Assembly (NCBI RefSeq): GCF_026191725.2
Contig: NZ_CP120863.1
Span: forward strand, 4,444,001 to 4,508,000
From: Roseibium porphyridii
GTDB lineage: Bacteria; Pseudomonadota; Alphaproteobacteria; Rhizobiales; Stappiaceae
Length of the DNA: 64,000 nt
Direction of reading: 5' to 3'
Shown here piece by piece: positions 11,450 through 18,965 of this stretch. The notes below the pieces were generated by a model. The model made no database searches and had not been told where the DNA came from. It worked only from the letters and a program-made list of their open reading frames with translations. Numbering within the stretch: position 1 is the first letter of the stretch; each line of letters opens with the position of its first letter. The translations under genes and the position numbers were made by a program.

Positions 11450-12121
11450 TCAAGTTTTTCTGGCAACCACAAACCGGCTGTAAGGCTCCGGATAGGTGCC
11501 GGTTTCAATGATTTCAAATCCACTCGAGGCAATCATGTCTTCCAGGCCCTGAAAGGACAACATGCGCACAAATGGCGCTTTGCCAAACAGCTGCATCACC
11601 TTGATCATCGGTGTGAACAACCAGGCCTTTTTCTTCAGGCACACGGTCTTGGAAATATAAAGACCACCCGGGTTCAGAAGGTCCCGCACTCTTTTCAAAG
11701 TGTCTTCCGGGTTTTCAACCAGATGCAGGAAATTGTAAGCCAGCACCGCATCATACCCCTTGCCGTCCCGGGCTTCGATCTCCTCACTGAAAACATCAGC
11801 AACCGCAAAGCTCAATCCGTCTGCCGAGGCACTGCCCCGTTCTTTCTCTGCAAGCAGTTTTTCGTTGGCAATGTCGATCATTCCGTCAGCAAAGTCGGTC
11901 GCGAGATAAGAGCTGACATTTCCGGCCAGAAGAAGCGCAGTTGAGCCGGTACCGCAACCAAGCTCGAGTACCTTGTCCTGCGGGCCGAGATGTTCGGTTG
12001 TCCGTTCCAGCGTCTTTTCGTAGGCCTTCTGGTCCTTAACAGGGGAGGCAGCGTATTTCTTGGCGGCCTTACTCCAGAAGCGGGTTGAAGGGGTCATGTC
12101 GTTGGTCCAAGTGATCGTCAT
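11450..12121 (-). CDS. class I SAM-dependent methyltransferase
   Basis: 223 residues from the ATG at 12121 (MTITWTND); a longer frame reaching into the upstream gene is not credible. Motif I is LELGCGTGSTALLLA, the acidic post-I segment is ATDFADGMIDIA, and FLHLVENPEDTLKRV is motif II-like. The family is typical of small-molecule or lipid-head-group methyltransferases. The gene lies 16 bases after a second methyltransferase gene and belongs to the same operon. The substrate is not deducible. Confidence 0.85.
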   Translation of the reverse strand: MTITWTNDMTPSTRFWSKAAKKYAASPVKDQKAYEKTLERTTEHLGPQDKVLELGCGTGSTALLLAGNVSSYLATDFADGMIDIANEKLLAEKERGSASADGLSFAVADVFSEEIEARDGKGYDAVLAYNFLHLVENPEDTLKRVRDLLNPGGLYISKTVCLKKKAWLFTPMIKVMQLFGKAPFVRMLSFQGLEDMIASSGFEIIETGTYPEPYSRFVVARKT

Positions 12122-12137
12122 GGTGTTTTTATCCTTA

Positions 12138-12914
12138 TCATGCAGAGCGGGACGCGGCGCATGGCGTATTGTCTTGCGCGGCGCATATCGTCGACAGCGG
12201 CTTTCGTCCTGAAACTGCCGTGCTCCAGAGCCGGGTCCAGCGGCCGGCACCGACGGGCATCGTCTCAAGGTCGGTCAGACCACTCTGCGTCAGCCACTGA
12301 CGCAGGGCCGAAGAAGTCAGTCGGTGCGTTCGCCATTTCAGGTGTATGAATGTGCCGAAGAGGGTTTTCCGGGTGGTCACGACAAGCAGAGTTCCGCCTG
12401 GTTTCAATACCCGGTACATCTCGCTGATTGCAGCTTGGGGCACCTCCAGGTGCTCAATCGCATGCGCGCACATCACGAAGTCAAAGCTTTCAGAGGCGTA
12501 AGGCAACGCCCTGATGTCGGCGACTTGCGGCTGACAATTGACGCCCATCAGCCCAAATTTGCCAGATGCCTCCTCAAGCATGACCGGTGAGATATCGACA
12601 GCCGACAGCTCAAATGAAGCGTCCATTTCCGCAGCCAGAGCAAGGGCCATCGCGCCTGTTCCGACACCGCAGTCCAAGACCTTTACGGGCCTCTCTCGAT
12701 CACTTGTCAGGGTTGGCACCAGTTGGCGAAGAACCTGCCGGTAGGCCAGTGGAAATCCGAGCCGCTCGATGGTTCTTTGCCAGGACGGCGCACAATCGTC
12801 ATAAGCGCGGCGCAGCTGGTCGTCGGCAAAGCCCTGTCGGCTGACGGCAATCTGCCAGGAACCAAGACGACGTTTGAAGACCGGGATATGTGGCGCGTGG
12901 GTTTCAAGTGTCAT
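12138..12914 (-). CDS. class I SAM-dependent methyltransferase (UbiE/phospholipid-type)
   Basis: About 258 residues. Motif I is VLDCGVGTGAMALALA. The post-I acidic residue lies in SAVDISPVMLEEA, and the motif CAHAIEHLEVPQAAISEMYRV is typical of ubiE/phosphatidylethanolamine-methyltransferase-like enzymes. The ATG at 12914 overlaps the TGA of a 48-codon small gene (ATGA) and is preceded by GGGGAAA, so I chose it over an upstream ATG at 12938. With the second methyltransferase it probably performs successive methylations of one substrate, possibly a lipid; this is inference. Confidence 0.83.
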   Translation of the reverse strand: MTLETHAPHIPVFKRRLGSWQIAVSRQGFADDQLRRAYDDCAPSWQRTIERLGFPLAYRQVLRQLVPTLTSDRERPVKVLDCGVGTGAMALALAAEMDASFELSAVDISPVMLEEASGKFGLMGVNCQPQVADIRALPYASESFDFVMCAHAIEHLEVPQAAISEMYRVLKPGGTLLVVTTRKTLFGTFIHLKWRTHRLTSSALRQWLTQSGLTDLETMPVGAGRWTRLWSTAVSGRKPLSTICAAQDNTPCAASRSA

Positions 12915-13057
12915 TTGCGTTTCCCCGCACCGCCCCAAAGCCCAATGCGATCAAAAATAGCGCGGCCGATTTCCCGGCCGCCACTTGGCGATGCCAGAAA
13001 GCACAAGACCAGCTCAATCATTCTCACCAATGTCACTGTCAGCCATTGCGGATTCAT
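12911..13057 (-). CDS. 48-residue hydrophobic small protein heading the methyltransferase operon
   Basis: A short reading frame starts at the ATG at 13057 with an AGGAG eight bases upstream. Its TGA overlaps the ATG of the methyltransferase gene. The product (MNPQWLTVTLVRMIELVLCF, then a basic SPSGGREIGRAIFDRIG segment) has a likely single amphipathic or membrane helix at residues 5-22 and a Lys/Arg C-terminus. The strong ribosome-binding site and exact translational coupling support a real gene. It could anchor the methyltransferases to the membrane or act only as a leader; no family is recognised. Confidence 0.65.
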   Translation of the reverse strand: MNPQWLTVTLVRMIELVLCFLASPSGGREIGRAIFDRIGLWGGAGKRK

Positions 13058-13103
13058 GGGAAACACTCCTTTGAACCGCTAGGTAACCCCTTCAGATTTG
13101 AAT

Positions 13104-13121
13104 GGGAATTGCCGAATTTCC
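13104..13121. promoter_or_regulatory. LysR-gene upstream dyad
   Basis: GGGAATT-GCCG-AATTTCC is an inverted repeat with one wobble pair, 22 bases before the LysR ATG, in the short divergent region with the methyltransferase operon. It is a candidate binding site for the adjacent LysR protein. A TATACATATT stretch lies just after it. Confidence 0.4.
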
Positions 13122-13143
13122 ACTGGGTGATATACATATTTGC

Positions 13144-14052
13144 ATGAACTGGCAGAGCATTACATTTGACTGGAACCAGGCACGCGCCTTTCTTGTCACT
13201 GCAGAAGAGGGGTCGCTTTCGGCGGCCGCGCGAGCACTCAAACTGACCCAGCCGACCTTGAGCCGACAGGTCGCCGCCCTTGAAGAAACGCTTGGCGTGA
13301 CCTTGTTCGAACGTGTCAACAAGAGCCTGATACTGACAGAGGCAGGTGTTGAGCTTGCCGAACACGTGCGTGCCATGGGTGAAGCCGCCAGCCGCGTTTC
13401 TCTTTCGGCCTCGGGACAATCGCAGCAGATCGAAGGACTGGTTACCATTTCCACGACCGATGTGATGGCTGCCTATCTTTTGCCGGACATCTTGCGGGAC
13501 CTGCGCCGGAAAGCCCCCGGCATCGAAATCAAAGTCGTCTCCACAAACAGCGTCAGCGATTTACGCCGCAGAGAAGCCGACATCGCAATACGCCATGTCG
13601 AACCCGACCATCCGGAACTCTACGCCCGCAAACTGCGCGATGCGCGCGGCCAAATTTTTGCCGCCCGTTCCTATCTTCAGCGGTTCGGCCGTAAGCTGAC
13701 GAAAGAGGATGCGCCCAAGCTCGACTTTCTCGGCTATGAAGACAACGAACAGCTGATCGGCTATCTGCGCGCTATGGGCCTTGACGTGACCCAGGCTAAC
13801 ATCAAGCTCAGCTCACCAAGCCTGATTGTTGCCTGGGAGTATGTGCGTTTGGGGTTTGGCCTTGGTGTGGGAGCGGACGAAGTCGCCGATCGGTGTCCTG
13901 ATATCGTTCCCGCCTTCGAGGACGTTGCTCCGGTCACCTTTCCCATCTGGCTGGTAACCCACAGGGAATTGCACACCAGTTTGAGAATTCGGACTGTCTT
14001 CGATCATCTGGCTGAAGGGTTATTGAACATTTCGGCAAATAGATCGAGCTGA
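13144..14052 (+). CDS. LysR-family transcriptional regulator
   Basis: 302 residues from the ATG at 13144 (MNWQSITFDWNQAR). The winged HTH (GSLSAAARALKLTQPTLSRQ) resembles the group of LysR proteins with a WN(Q/D)ARAFL start. A periplasmic-binding-protein-like effector domain follows. It is divergent from the small-protein/methyltransferase operon, which it most likely controls. The effector is unknown. A start at 13102 would add 14 unlikely residues and overlap the dyad. Confidence 0.88.
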   Translation: MNWQSITFDWNQARAFLVTAEEGSLSAAARALKLTQPTLSRQVAALEETLGVTLFERVNKSLILTEAGVELAEHVRAMGEAASRVSLSASGQSQQIEGLVTISTTDVMAAYLLPDILRDLRRKAPGIEIKVVSTNSVSDLRRREADIAIRHVEPDHPELYARKLRDARGQIFAARSYLQRFGRKLTKEDAPKLDFLGYEDNEQLIGYLRAMGLDVTQANIKLSSPSLIVAWEYVRLGFGLGVGADEVADRCPDIVPAFEDVAPVTFPIWLVTHRELHTSLRIRTVFDHLAEGLLNISANRSS

Positions 14053-14121
14053 AGTTTACCCACTGCTTCCTTCCCCGCTTGATCGCGACTGAAAGCAACG
14101 ATCACGCCGCCAGGAGCGTGA

Positions 14122-15123
14122 CTACTTGTCGAAGGACGCATCCGGCATTCCCATAAGACATGCGACGATCCAGGGATAACTGTCCGTGACGTAGTAGCCG
14201 TAAACGCCGTTCACGGTCATGCCATTGCACTCATCTAAGTCGCCAGCGTTGGTAAATTCATAGTCCGAACGATAGAGACCATTGTAAGCACCGCCCGGAT
14301 TACCATCACCAGATGGTCGTTCTCCTTGTTTCAAGGTATAGCCCGGTTTCGCTTTTCGGACTGTTCCAGTTTCATCCTTGAAAAAAGAGCCAAAAACAGG
14401 AAACCCGTCGGCGGCAAAACCAATCAACGGAGATCCGTTCGGCCCGGGATTGTCATCAAATAAGGCATTAGGGTTGCCGTGATAGTGATATCGGCCATCT
14501 GGCTGGGTATGTGCATGGTGATCATCTTCGGCAAAGGTAGCCAATGGCGACATTGGATCGAGCAGATATGGATCGTTGGCCCTGCAACCCGCCAGAACAT
14601 TCCCGTTCTCGTCTGCCTGTGGGCTATTCGGTCGATAACAACCTGCTGATTGAATATCGACAACTGCACCGTTCAAAAGCACAGCGTCGTAATTCGTATG
14701 TTCCAGCGTCGATGACAAACCCTTGGATTCAGGATTGCGAGCAATCTTGAAGGTGTGGCCAATGGCTTCGACTTCTGAAGCAAAGTCGCGTCTAGAGCCT
14801 CCGCCTACATCGTGGTTTGGAATACCGTTAGACTCAATGGTGCAATAGCTGCCCTCAAGCCCGACGATCACGGCACCGCGCAATGCCCTGTTTTTTTGCA
14901 GGTCTTCCACTTCGCTTTCATAGGCATTCACATAGTCTGCACAATCCGAGGAGGTGTTGGTCAGGATCTGATTGGTAAGATCTATACGCGACGAGTTGCC
15001 CTCAACAGATTTAAGAAGCTCTTCTGCGTCATGCGCCTTGGCCGGTGCTAACAACAAGAGACTGAAAGTGACTGCGACGTATCGAGTTGTGGTTCTTGCG
15101 CTGACCTTCAATTTCTCCTCCAT
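14122..15123 (-). CDS. exported YHYH-domain protein
   Basis: 333 residues. An N-terminal signal peptide (YVAVTFSLLLLAPAKA) indicates export. The central region holds DGRYHYHG, the signature of the YHYH domain, along with HHAHTQPDG and several Gly/Asn-rich turns. The seven Cys residues of the mature part could form disulfides. A TTG at 15111, preceded at good spacing by GGAGGAG, may be the true start and would leave the signal peptide intact. The function of YHYH proteins is unclear. It stands alone, read in the same direction as the next exported hydrolase. Confidence 0.8.
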   Translation of the reverse strand: MEEKLKVSARTTTRYVAVTFSLLLLAPAKAHDAEELLKSVEGNSSRIDLTNQILTNTSSDCADYVNAYESEVEDLQKNRALRGAVIVGLEGSYCTIESNGIPNHDVGGGSRRDFASEVEAIGHTFKIARNPESKGLSSTLEHTNYDAVLLNGAVVDIQSAGCYRPNSPQADENGNVLAGCRANDPYLLDPMSPLATFAEDDHHAHTQPDGRYHYHGNPNALFDDNPGPNGSPLIGFAADGFPVFGSFFKDETGTVRKAKPGYTLKQGERPSGDGNPGGAYNGLYRSDYEFTNAGDLDECNGMTVNGVYGYYVTDSYPWIVACLMGMPDASFDK

Positions 15124-15184
15124 CGCTTTCTGCTAACAGAAATTGAAAAGCAAATTCTGAATTCAATCGCCGTTGCTCAGTTTC

Positions 15185-16069
15185 TCACCCAAGCATCCAG
15201 TTCAACACAAGTCGCCAATCCGTCATGCGAATGGGTGTCCCGTGTGTGCCGGTATCAAATAGCGTGAACTTGATCGGGTAGTTCGGTGCTTTGGATTTGA
15301 TCTGCTTGAAGAAATTCGCCTGATCTTCCCAATTATAGACCCGATCCAGCGTGCCCTGCCCCATGTAGATCGGCACATTCCGAGACAGCGCACTGGACCC
15401 CAGGAAATTCGGATCCTTGGGTGATCCAAGAAGCATGATACCGCTGAGCAAACGCGAGTAATTGCCGTTTCTCACAAGGTTCCAGCAGATAATCCCACCC
15501 ATCGAGCCGCAAGCGACAACGACTTTCGCACCCGGCGAAATCTGCTTCTGGTATTGGATCAGCGCGGCGACGTCTGCCGTTCCTCGTTTGTCGAAATTCT
15601 TGATATCAACCGTAAGGTAAGCACCTCCGTTGCGCACCATGAGGTTCTGAATACGATTGAAATTGCCACCAAAGGAAACATCGTTCATGCCCTGAAAGCG
15701 ATTTCCGCCCTGGCCATGAATGTAGATGACAATTGCCTTTGCACCGCCCTTCCATTTGCCGGTTCCCATATACTGGATTGTCCGACCGTTGGCGCTTAAC
15801 TCGGCGCTGCCGCGCCCCCTTTTGGGCTTATAGGATACGTAGTTGCCATAGACCCGGCGTTCATCGACTTCGTCCCGGTCACGCAGGTCTCTCTGCTTTG
15901 AATATTCAACGACGATGAAGTCGCCATTATAAAGCGTTTCATGGACTTTCTTGTAACGGAACAGTCGGTCCTTATAAGGTTTCAACGCTTCGGCGTGTGC
16001 GGCAAGAGCCCCCGTCACCAGGAAAGCCGCTGTCGTTGCAATCGTCAAAAGTTTGTGCCGAATTGTCAT
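15185..16069 (-). CDS. exported alpha/beta-fold hydrolase
   Basis: 294 residues from the ATG at 16069, which has GAGG six bases upstream; an in-frame TTG at 16081 is less likely. A signal peptide (TTAAFLVTGALAAHA) is followed by an alpha/beta-hydrolase domain. The oxyanion-region motif is IYIHGQGGNRFQG, the nucleophile elbow is CGSMGG (Ser), the Asp candidate lies in GQGTLDRVY and the His in DTGTHGTP. It is a periplasmic or secreted serine esterase/lipase-like enzyme of unknown substrate. It is divergent from the Crp/Fnr gene. Confidence 0.8.
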   Translation of the reverse strand: MTIRHKLLTIATTAAFLVTGALAAHAEALKPYKDRLFRYKKVHETLYNGDFIVVEYSKQRDLRDRDEVDERRVYGNYVSYKPKRGRGSAELSANGRTIQYMGTGKWKGGAKAIVIYIHGQGGNRFQGMNDVSFGGNFNRIQNLMVRNGGAYLTVDIKNFDKRGTADVAALIQYQKQISPGAKVVVACGSMGGIICWNLVRNGNYSRLLSGIMLLGSPKDPNFLGSSALSRNVPIYMGQGTLDRVYNWEDQANFFKQIKSKAPNYPIKFTLFDTGTHGTPIRMTDWRLVLNWMLG

Positions 16070-16308
16070 GTCAGTCCTCAAGGAACCCTGGAAAAGTTTC
16101 GCAATAGAATCTTAGCGCCAAGGTAGCCTTTCGGTCCTTTTGCCGCAATCGTGCACAAACCGGCGACATGATAAAGTTTTCCTGAATTTGTTCTGCCAAC
16201 CGACCGTACGCGCCGCCGGTCCGGGACAAACAATACCATCACGAAATCACGGACCAATTTAAGATCTCGATTTTTGGTGGATCGGTTATCTGGAAGAAAC
16301 GCAAAGCT

Positions 16309-16935
16309 ATGCCGCAAGACCAGTTAAGACCCAAATGCCTTGAAGGGTCCCAGAGCGTATCGCTCCCAAAGGGCGCAACCGTGTTTCGGGCAGGAGATCC
16401 TTGCCGCAATTTCTATCTGATTGAAAGCGGTTCAGTCCGCGTAGATCTCATGAACTCAGAAGGAAAATCGATCCTTCTCTACCGTATCGGTGCCAACGAA
16501 ACCTGCGTTCTCACCACGTCATGTCTGCTGTCGCACGAAAGCTACAGCGCAGAAGCCGTCACGGAAAGTGATGTGACTGCGCTGGTCATTCCTGCAAACG
16601 AGTTTCAGGCGCGTATCGCTTCCTCTGAGCAATTTCGAGAGATCGTCTTCCGCTCTTTTTCCTCGCGCCTTACCCGGTTGATGGCCAAGGTCGATGAAGT
16701 CTCATTTGCTTCTCTCAACAGCCGTCTTGCCAAGCGGCTATTGGAATTGGCAGGCGAGAGAGACTTCGTTGAGACGACACATGAACGTCTTGCGCAAGAC
16801 CTCGGCTCCGCTCGGGAGGTGATCGGAAGAAAACTTACGGACTGGGAAAAACAGGGGTTGATTGCCCGACACAGGGGCAGCATCGACATCCTGTCACGCC
16901 CCGCGCTCACCGTGCTTTGCGGCCAACGTGACTAA
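16309..16935 (+). CDS. Crp/Fnr-family transcriptional regulator
   Basis: 208 residues: a cyclic-nucleotide-binding-like beta barrel (residues 15-110), the long dimer helix, and a C-terminal winged HTH (THERLAQDLGSAREVIGRKL). Cys residues 10, 32, 66 and 72 are present, but the N-terminal Cys cluster of oxygen-sensing FNR is absent, as is the cAMP phosphate pocket. Thiol-based sensing is therefore plausible but not shown. It is directly upstream of a DUF2892 gene and a rhodanese gene, an arrangement that suggests control of a sulfane-sulfur or sulfide response. Confidence 0.88.
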   Translation: MPQDQLRPKCLEGSQSVSLPKGATVFRAGDPCRNFYLIESGSVRVDLMNSEGKSILLYRIGANETCVLTTSCLLSHESYSAEAVTESDVTALVIPANEFQARIASSEQFREIVFRSFSSRLTRLMAKVDEVSFASLNSRLAKRLLELAGERDFVETTHERLAQDLGSAREVIGRKLTDWEKQGLIARHRGSIDILSRPALTVLCGQRD

Positions 16936-16940
16936 GTCAC
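16928..16940. promoter_or_regulatory. perfect palindrome across the crp/fnr stop codon
   Basis: GTGACT-A-AGTCAC is a perfect 13-base palindrome spanning the stop codon of the regulator, 60 bases before the DUF2892 start. It is a candidate operator for autoregulation or for the downstream promoter. Confidence 0.4.
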
Positions 16941-16961
16941 AGACACCTTCAGGCACTAAGA

Positions 16962-16998
16962 TTTATGTCTGGCTCATCGTTAAGTCAGGAGACATAAA
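16962..16998 (+). promoter_or_regulatory. SD-occluding hairpin in the DUF2892 leader
   Basis: TTTATGTCT at 16962-16970 pairs perfectly with AGACATAAA at 16990-16998, which abuts the ATG at 16999. The AGGAG ribosome-binding site (16987-16991) lies at the loop/stem border. If formed in mRNA, the stem would limit access to the start of the gene; as DNA it could be an operator. Confidence 0.5.
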
Positions 16999-17214
16999 AT
17001 GAGCATCGCCAACGTGGGTTCACTCGACCGTATCGTCCGTATTGTGTTGGGTGCAGCACTCATTCTTGCCCCCTTGCTCGGTTTCGTTGCCAGTGTGTCA
17101 TCGACGCTTGGAATTGTGCTGATGATTGCAGGCGCGGTTCTGGTAGGAACGGGGTTCATCAGTTTTTGTCCGATCTACCGGATCATTGGTGCCAGCACCC
17201 GGTCCAACTCCTAA
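16999..17214 (+). CDS. DUF2892 (YgaP-type) small inner-membrane protein
   Basis: 71 residues with two hydrophobic helices (IVLGAALILAPLLGFVA and IVLMIAGAVLVGTGFI) and the conserved start SIANVGSLDRIVRIVLG. The FCPIYRIIG motif near the C-terminus is typical of the DUF2892 domain, which in YgaP is fused to a rhodanese domain. Here a rhodanese gene follows 6 bases later as a separate gene, so the two probably form a functional pair for sulfur or thiocyanate handling at the inner membrane. Confidence 0.88.
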   Translation: MSIANVGSLDRIVRIVLGAALILAPLLGFVASVSSTLGIVLMIAGAVLVGTGFISFCPIYRIIGASTRSNS

Positions 17215-17220
17215 GTCACC

Positions 17221-17583
17221 GTGAAAATTTCCGAACTCTTCAGCCTCTTTGCAAGGTTCGACCGGCTTTCGCCCGGGGACGCCTATGAAGGTAGTCTTCG
17301 GGGCGACGTCACGATCATTGATGTTCGAACGCCGAACGAATGGAAGGCGACGGGAAGTCCAAAGAGTAGTCGTCGCATTTGTCAGAACGATAAAGACTTC
17401 GAGAAAGCCGTTTTGGGCCTCCTTAAAGCCGCCCCGGACACCACGCTGGCCTTAAGTTGCCTGTCCGGGAGCCGTGCAAAATCGGCGGCAAGGCGCCTTC
17501 GAAAAGTAGGCCTAACCAACCTGAAGATTGTCGAGGGAGGAATATCCAAGTGGGTGAAAGGCGGATTGCCCGTTGACATTTAA
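17221..17583 (+). CDS. rhodanese-like sulfurtransferase
   Basis: 120 residues from a GTG start 6 bases after the DUF2892 stop; no clear ribosome-binding site, so translation is probably coupled. It contains the rhodanese CH2A motif (IDVRTPNEW) and the active-site loop CLSGSRAKSAARRL with Cys80, the residue that carries persulfide. The middle of the domain is short compared with standard 100-residue rhodanese domains, and basic residues (SSRRI) replace the usual GHIPGA segment. It probably moves sulfane sulfur with the adjacent membrane protein. Confidence 0.87.
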   Translation: MKISELFSLFARFDRLSPGDAYEGSLRGDVTIIDVRTPNEWKATGSPKSSRRICQNDKDFEKAVLGLLKAAPDTTLALSCLSGSRAKSAARRLRKVGLTNLKIVEGGISKWVKGGLPVDI

Positions 17584-18063
17584 ACCGGGCTTCGGCTTGG
17601 TCGTGCACGGCGGTCCGCCCTCTTTCGAAGTGTCAGCTGCAGTGAAGCAAGCCTGCAGCACCACGGACTTCCATTCGCCTGATTGTAATTGGAATGCCGT
17701 TGGCTCGGCATTCTTATGCCTCTTGTCGGTAATCGGCGCTCTGGCAGCTTAAGTGTACAAAAGGTTCGCAACAGTTCAAAATCACGCTGCTTCACCCAGG
17801 AAGTCCGAAAATAATTTTCAACAAAATACAAGTGAACACGCAGTTTCTTTTTGGAACATGGCGATTAATCACGATGCACCCCTGCAAATTGTAACTAGAG
17901 TTCTTACCCCTCTTATCCACATTCATTAACAACCACTGAATAACTCTGTCGCAAAATGCGAATTTAAGAATTTGGTAACCATAAAAATCCAAGACTGCCA
18001 GATAGATAGGACCCCTTGAGGCCCGTCTTAGAGACAATGCACGGCAAGTTCAGGAGAACCCAA
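17584..18063. other. 480-base intergenic region upstream of parA
   Basis: No reading frame is credible. It holds a perfect hairpin, GAATGCCG-N6-CGGCATTC, at 17692-17713, which may end the rhodanese operon. The AT-rich right half has a consensus DnaA box at 17913-17921 and a CtrA-like TTAA-N7-GTAA at 17964-17978. It is probably the promoter and control region of the orphan parA. Confidence 0.5.
17913..17921 (+). promoter_or_regulatory. DnaA box
   Basis: TTATCCACA is an exact match to the strong DnaA box, about 140 bases before parA in an AT-rich stretch. It is single; no cluster typical of an origin is seen, so regulation of parA by DnaA is more likely than replication initiation. Confidence 0.5.
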
Positions 18064-18768
18064 ATGCCAGTCATTTCCTTCGCAAACGCAAAGGGCGGCG
18101 CCGGGAAAACCACGGCAGCGCTTCTGCTGGCGACAGAAGTCGCAGCCCGGGGAAAGCGTGTCACGATCTTTGATGCCGATCCGCAAAAATGGATCTCGAA
18201 ATGGCATGAGTTGCCGAAGAAATGTCCCGGTATTTCTGTGATCAGCGAGATCTCGCCAGCCTCCATTACTGAGCAAATCACCTATGCGGCGGAACACTCC
18301 GATTACGTGGTGGTCGATCTGGAAGGAACCGAGAACCTCGTCGTCGCGAATGCGCTGTCTGTGTCGGATCTTGTGGTTGTTCCAATTCAGGGCTCATCCA
18401 TGGATGCACGCGGCGGGGCCAAGATCCTGACGCTGATCAAAAAGCTTGAAAAGATCGTTCGCCACGACATCCAGCACTGCGTGGTGCTGACACGCACCAA
18501 TGCCGCGGTCACGACGCGGGCCATGAAGGCGGTGCAGGATTTTCTGGCGGCCCAGAATATCGATGTCCTGATGACGCCGATTGTTGAACGAGCCGCCTTC
18601 CGCGACCTGTTTGAGTTCGGTGCCGGCCTTTCGGAACTCGATCCATCGGTGGTTTCCGGCGTCAAAAAGGCTCGCGAAAACGCCGCCCTTTATGCAGCCG
18701 AAATCCTGGAACGCGCAATCACCGTGCCCAAAAAGCGCTGGTACAACATCTTCAAGCGCGCGAGCTGA
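18064..18768 (+). CDS. orphan ParA-family ATPase
   Basis: 234 residues from the ATG at 18064 with AGGAG eight bases upstream. The deviant Walker A is NAKGGAGKTT, Walker A' lies in IFDADPQKW and Walker B-like in VVVDLEGTEN. It lacks the N-terminal HTH of plasmid ParA/SopA proteins, and there is no parB or repABC gene next to it. It resembles small chromosomal or VirC1-like ParA proteins, which position proteins or DNA on the nucleoid or at the pole. A basic C-terminus (KKRWYNIFKR) may bind DNA or membrane. Its cargo is unknown. Confidence 0.85.
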   Translation: MPVISFANAKGGAGKTTAALLLATEVAARGKRVTIFDADPQKWISKWHELPKKCPGISVISEISPASITEQITYAAEHSDYVVVDLEGTENLVVANALSVSDLVVVPIQGSSMDARGGAKILTLIKKLEKIVRHDIQHCVVLTRTNAAVTTRAMKAVQDFLAAQNIDVLMTPIVERAAFRDLFEFGAGLSELDPSVVSGVKKARENAALYAAEILERAITVPKKRWYNIFKRAS

Positions 18769-18792
18769 CCACAGCAAATCACATGAGACACT

Positions 18793-18822
18793 GAAGCCGG
18801 GCCCTCCCGGCTTCCTTATTTT
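18793..18822 (+). terminator. rho-independent terminator after parA
   Basis: GAAGCCGGG, loop CCCT, CCCGGCTTC, then CTTATTTT. The nine-base stem is perfect. It lies 25 bases beyond the parA stop. Confidence 0.8.
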
Positions 18823-18965
18823 CAGGGTATTCAAGCTCTGTCGGCCATCTGCACACATTCCCAGGGCAACTCTCTTGCAATGGCCCTCTTCCGACAGTCG
18901 CGTTAAAGTTTCATCCGACTCAGATCCGTTTGGCCCAATGCCAGCGATCCGACGGGAGGAACGTC

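Noticed and set aside
10919..11944. 341-codon plus-strand frame across the MFS and methyltransferase genes
   Set aside because: Antisense to two recognisable proteins; Gln/His-rich product with no family signal and no ribosome-binding site.
17913..17921. Possible replication origin at the parA upstream region
   Set aside because: Only one consensus DnaA box and no iterons, repABC or parB; regulation is the simpler reading.
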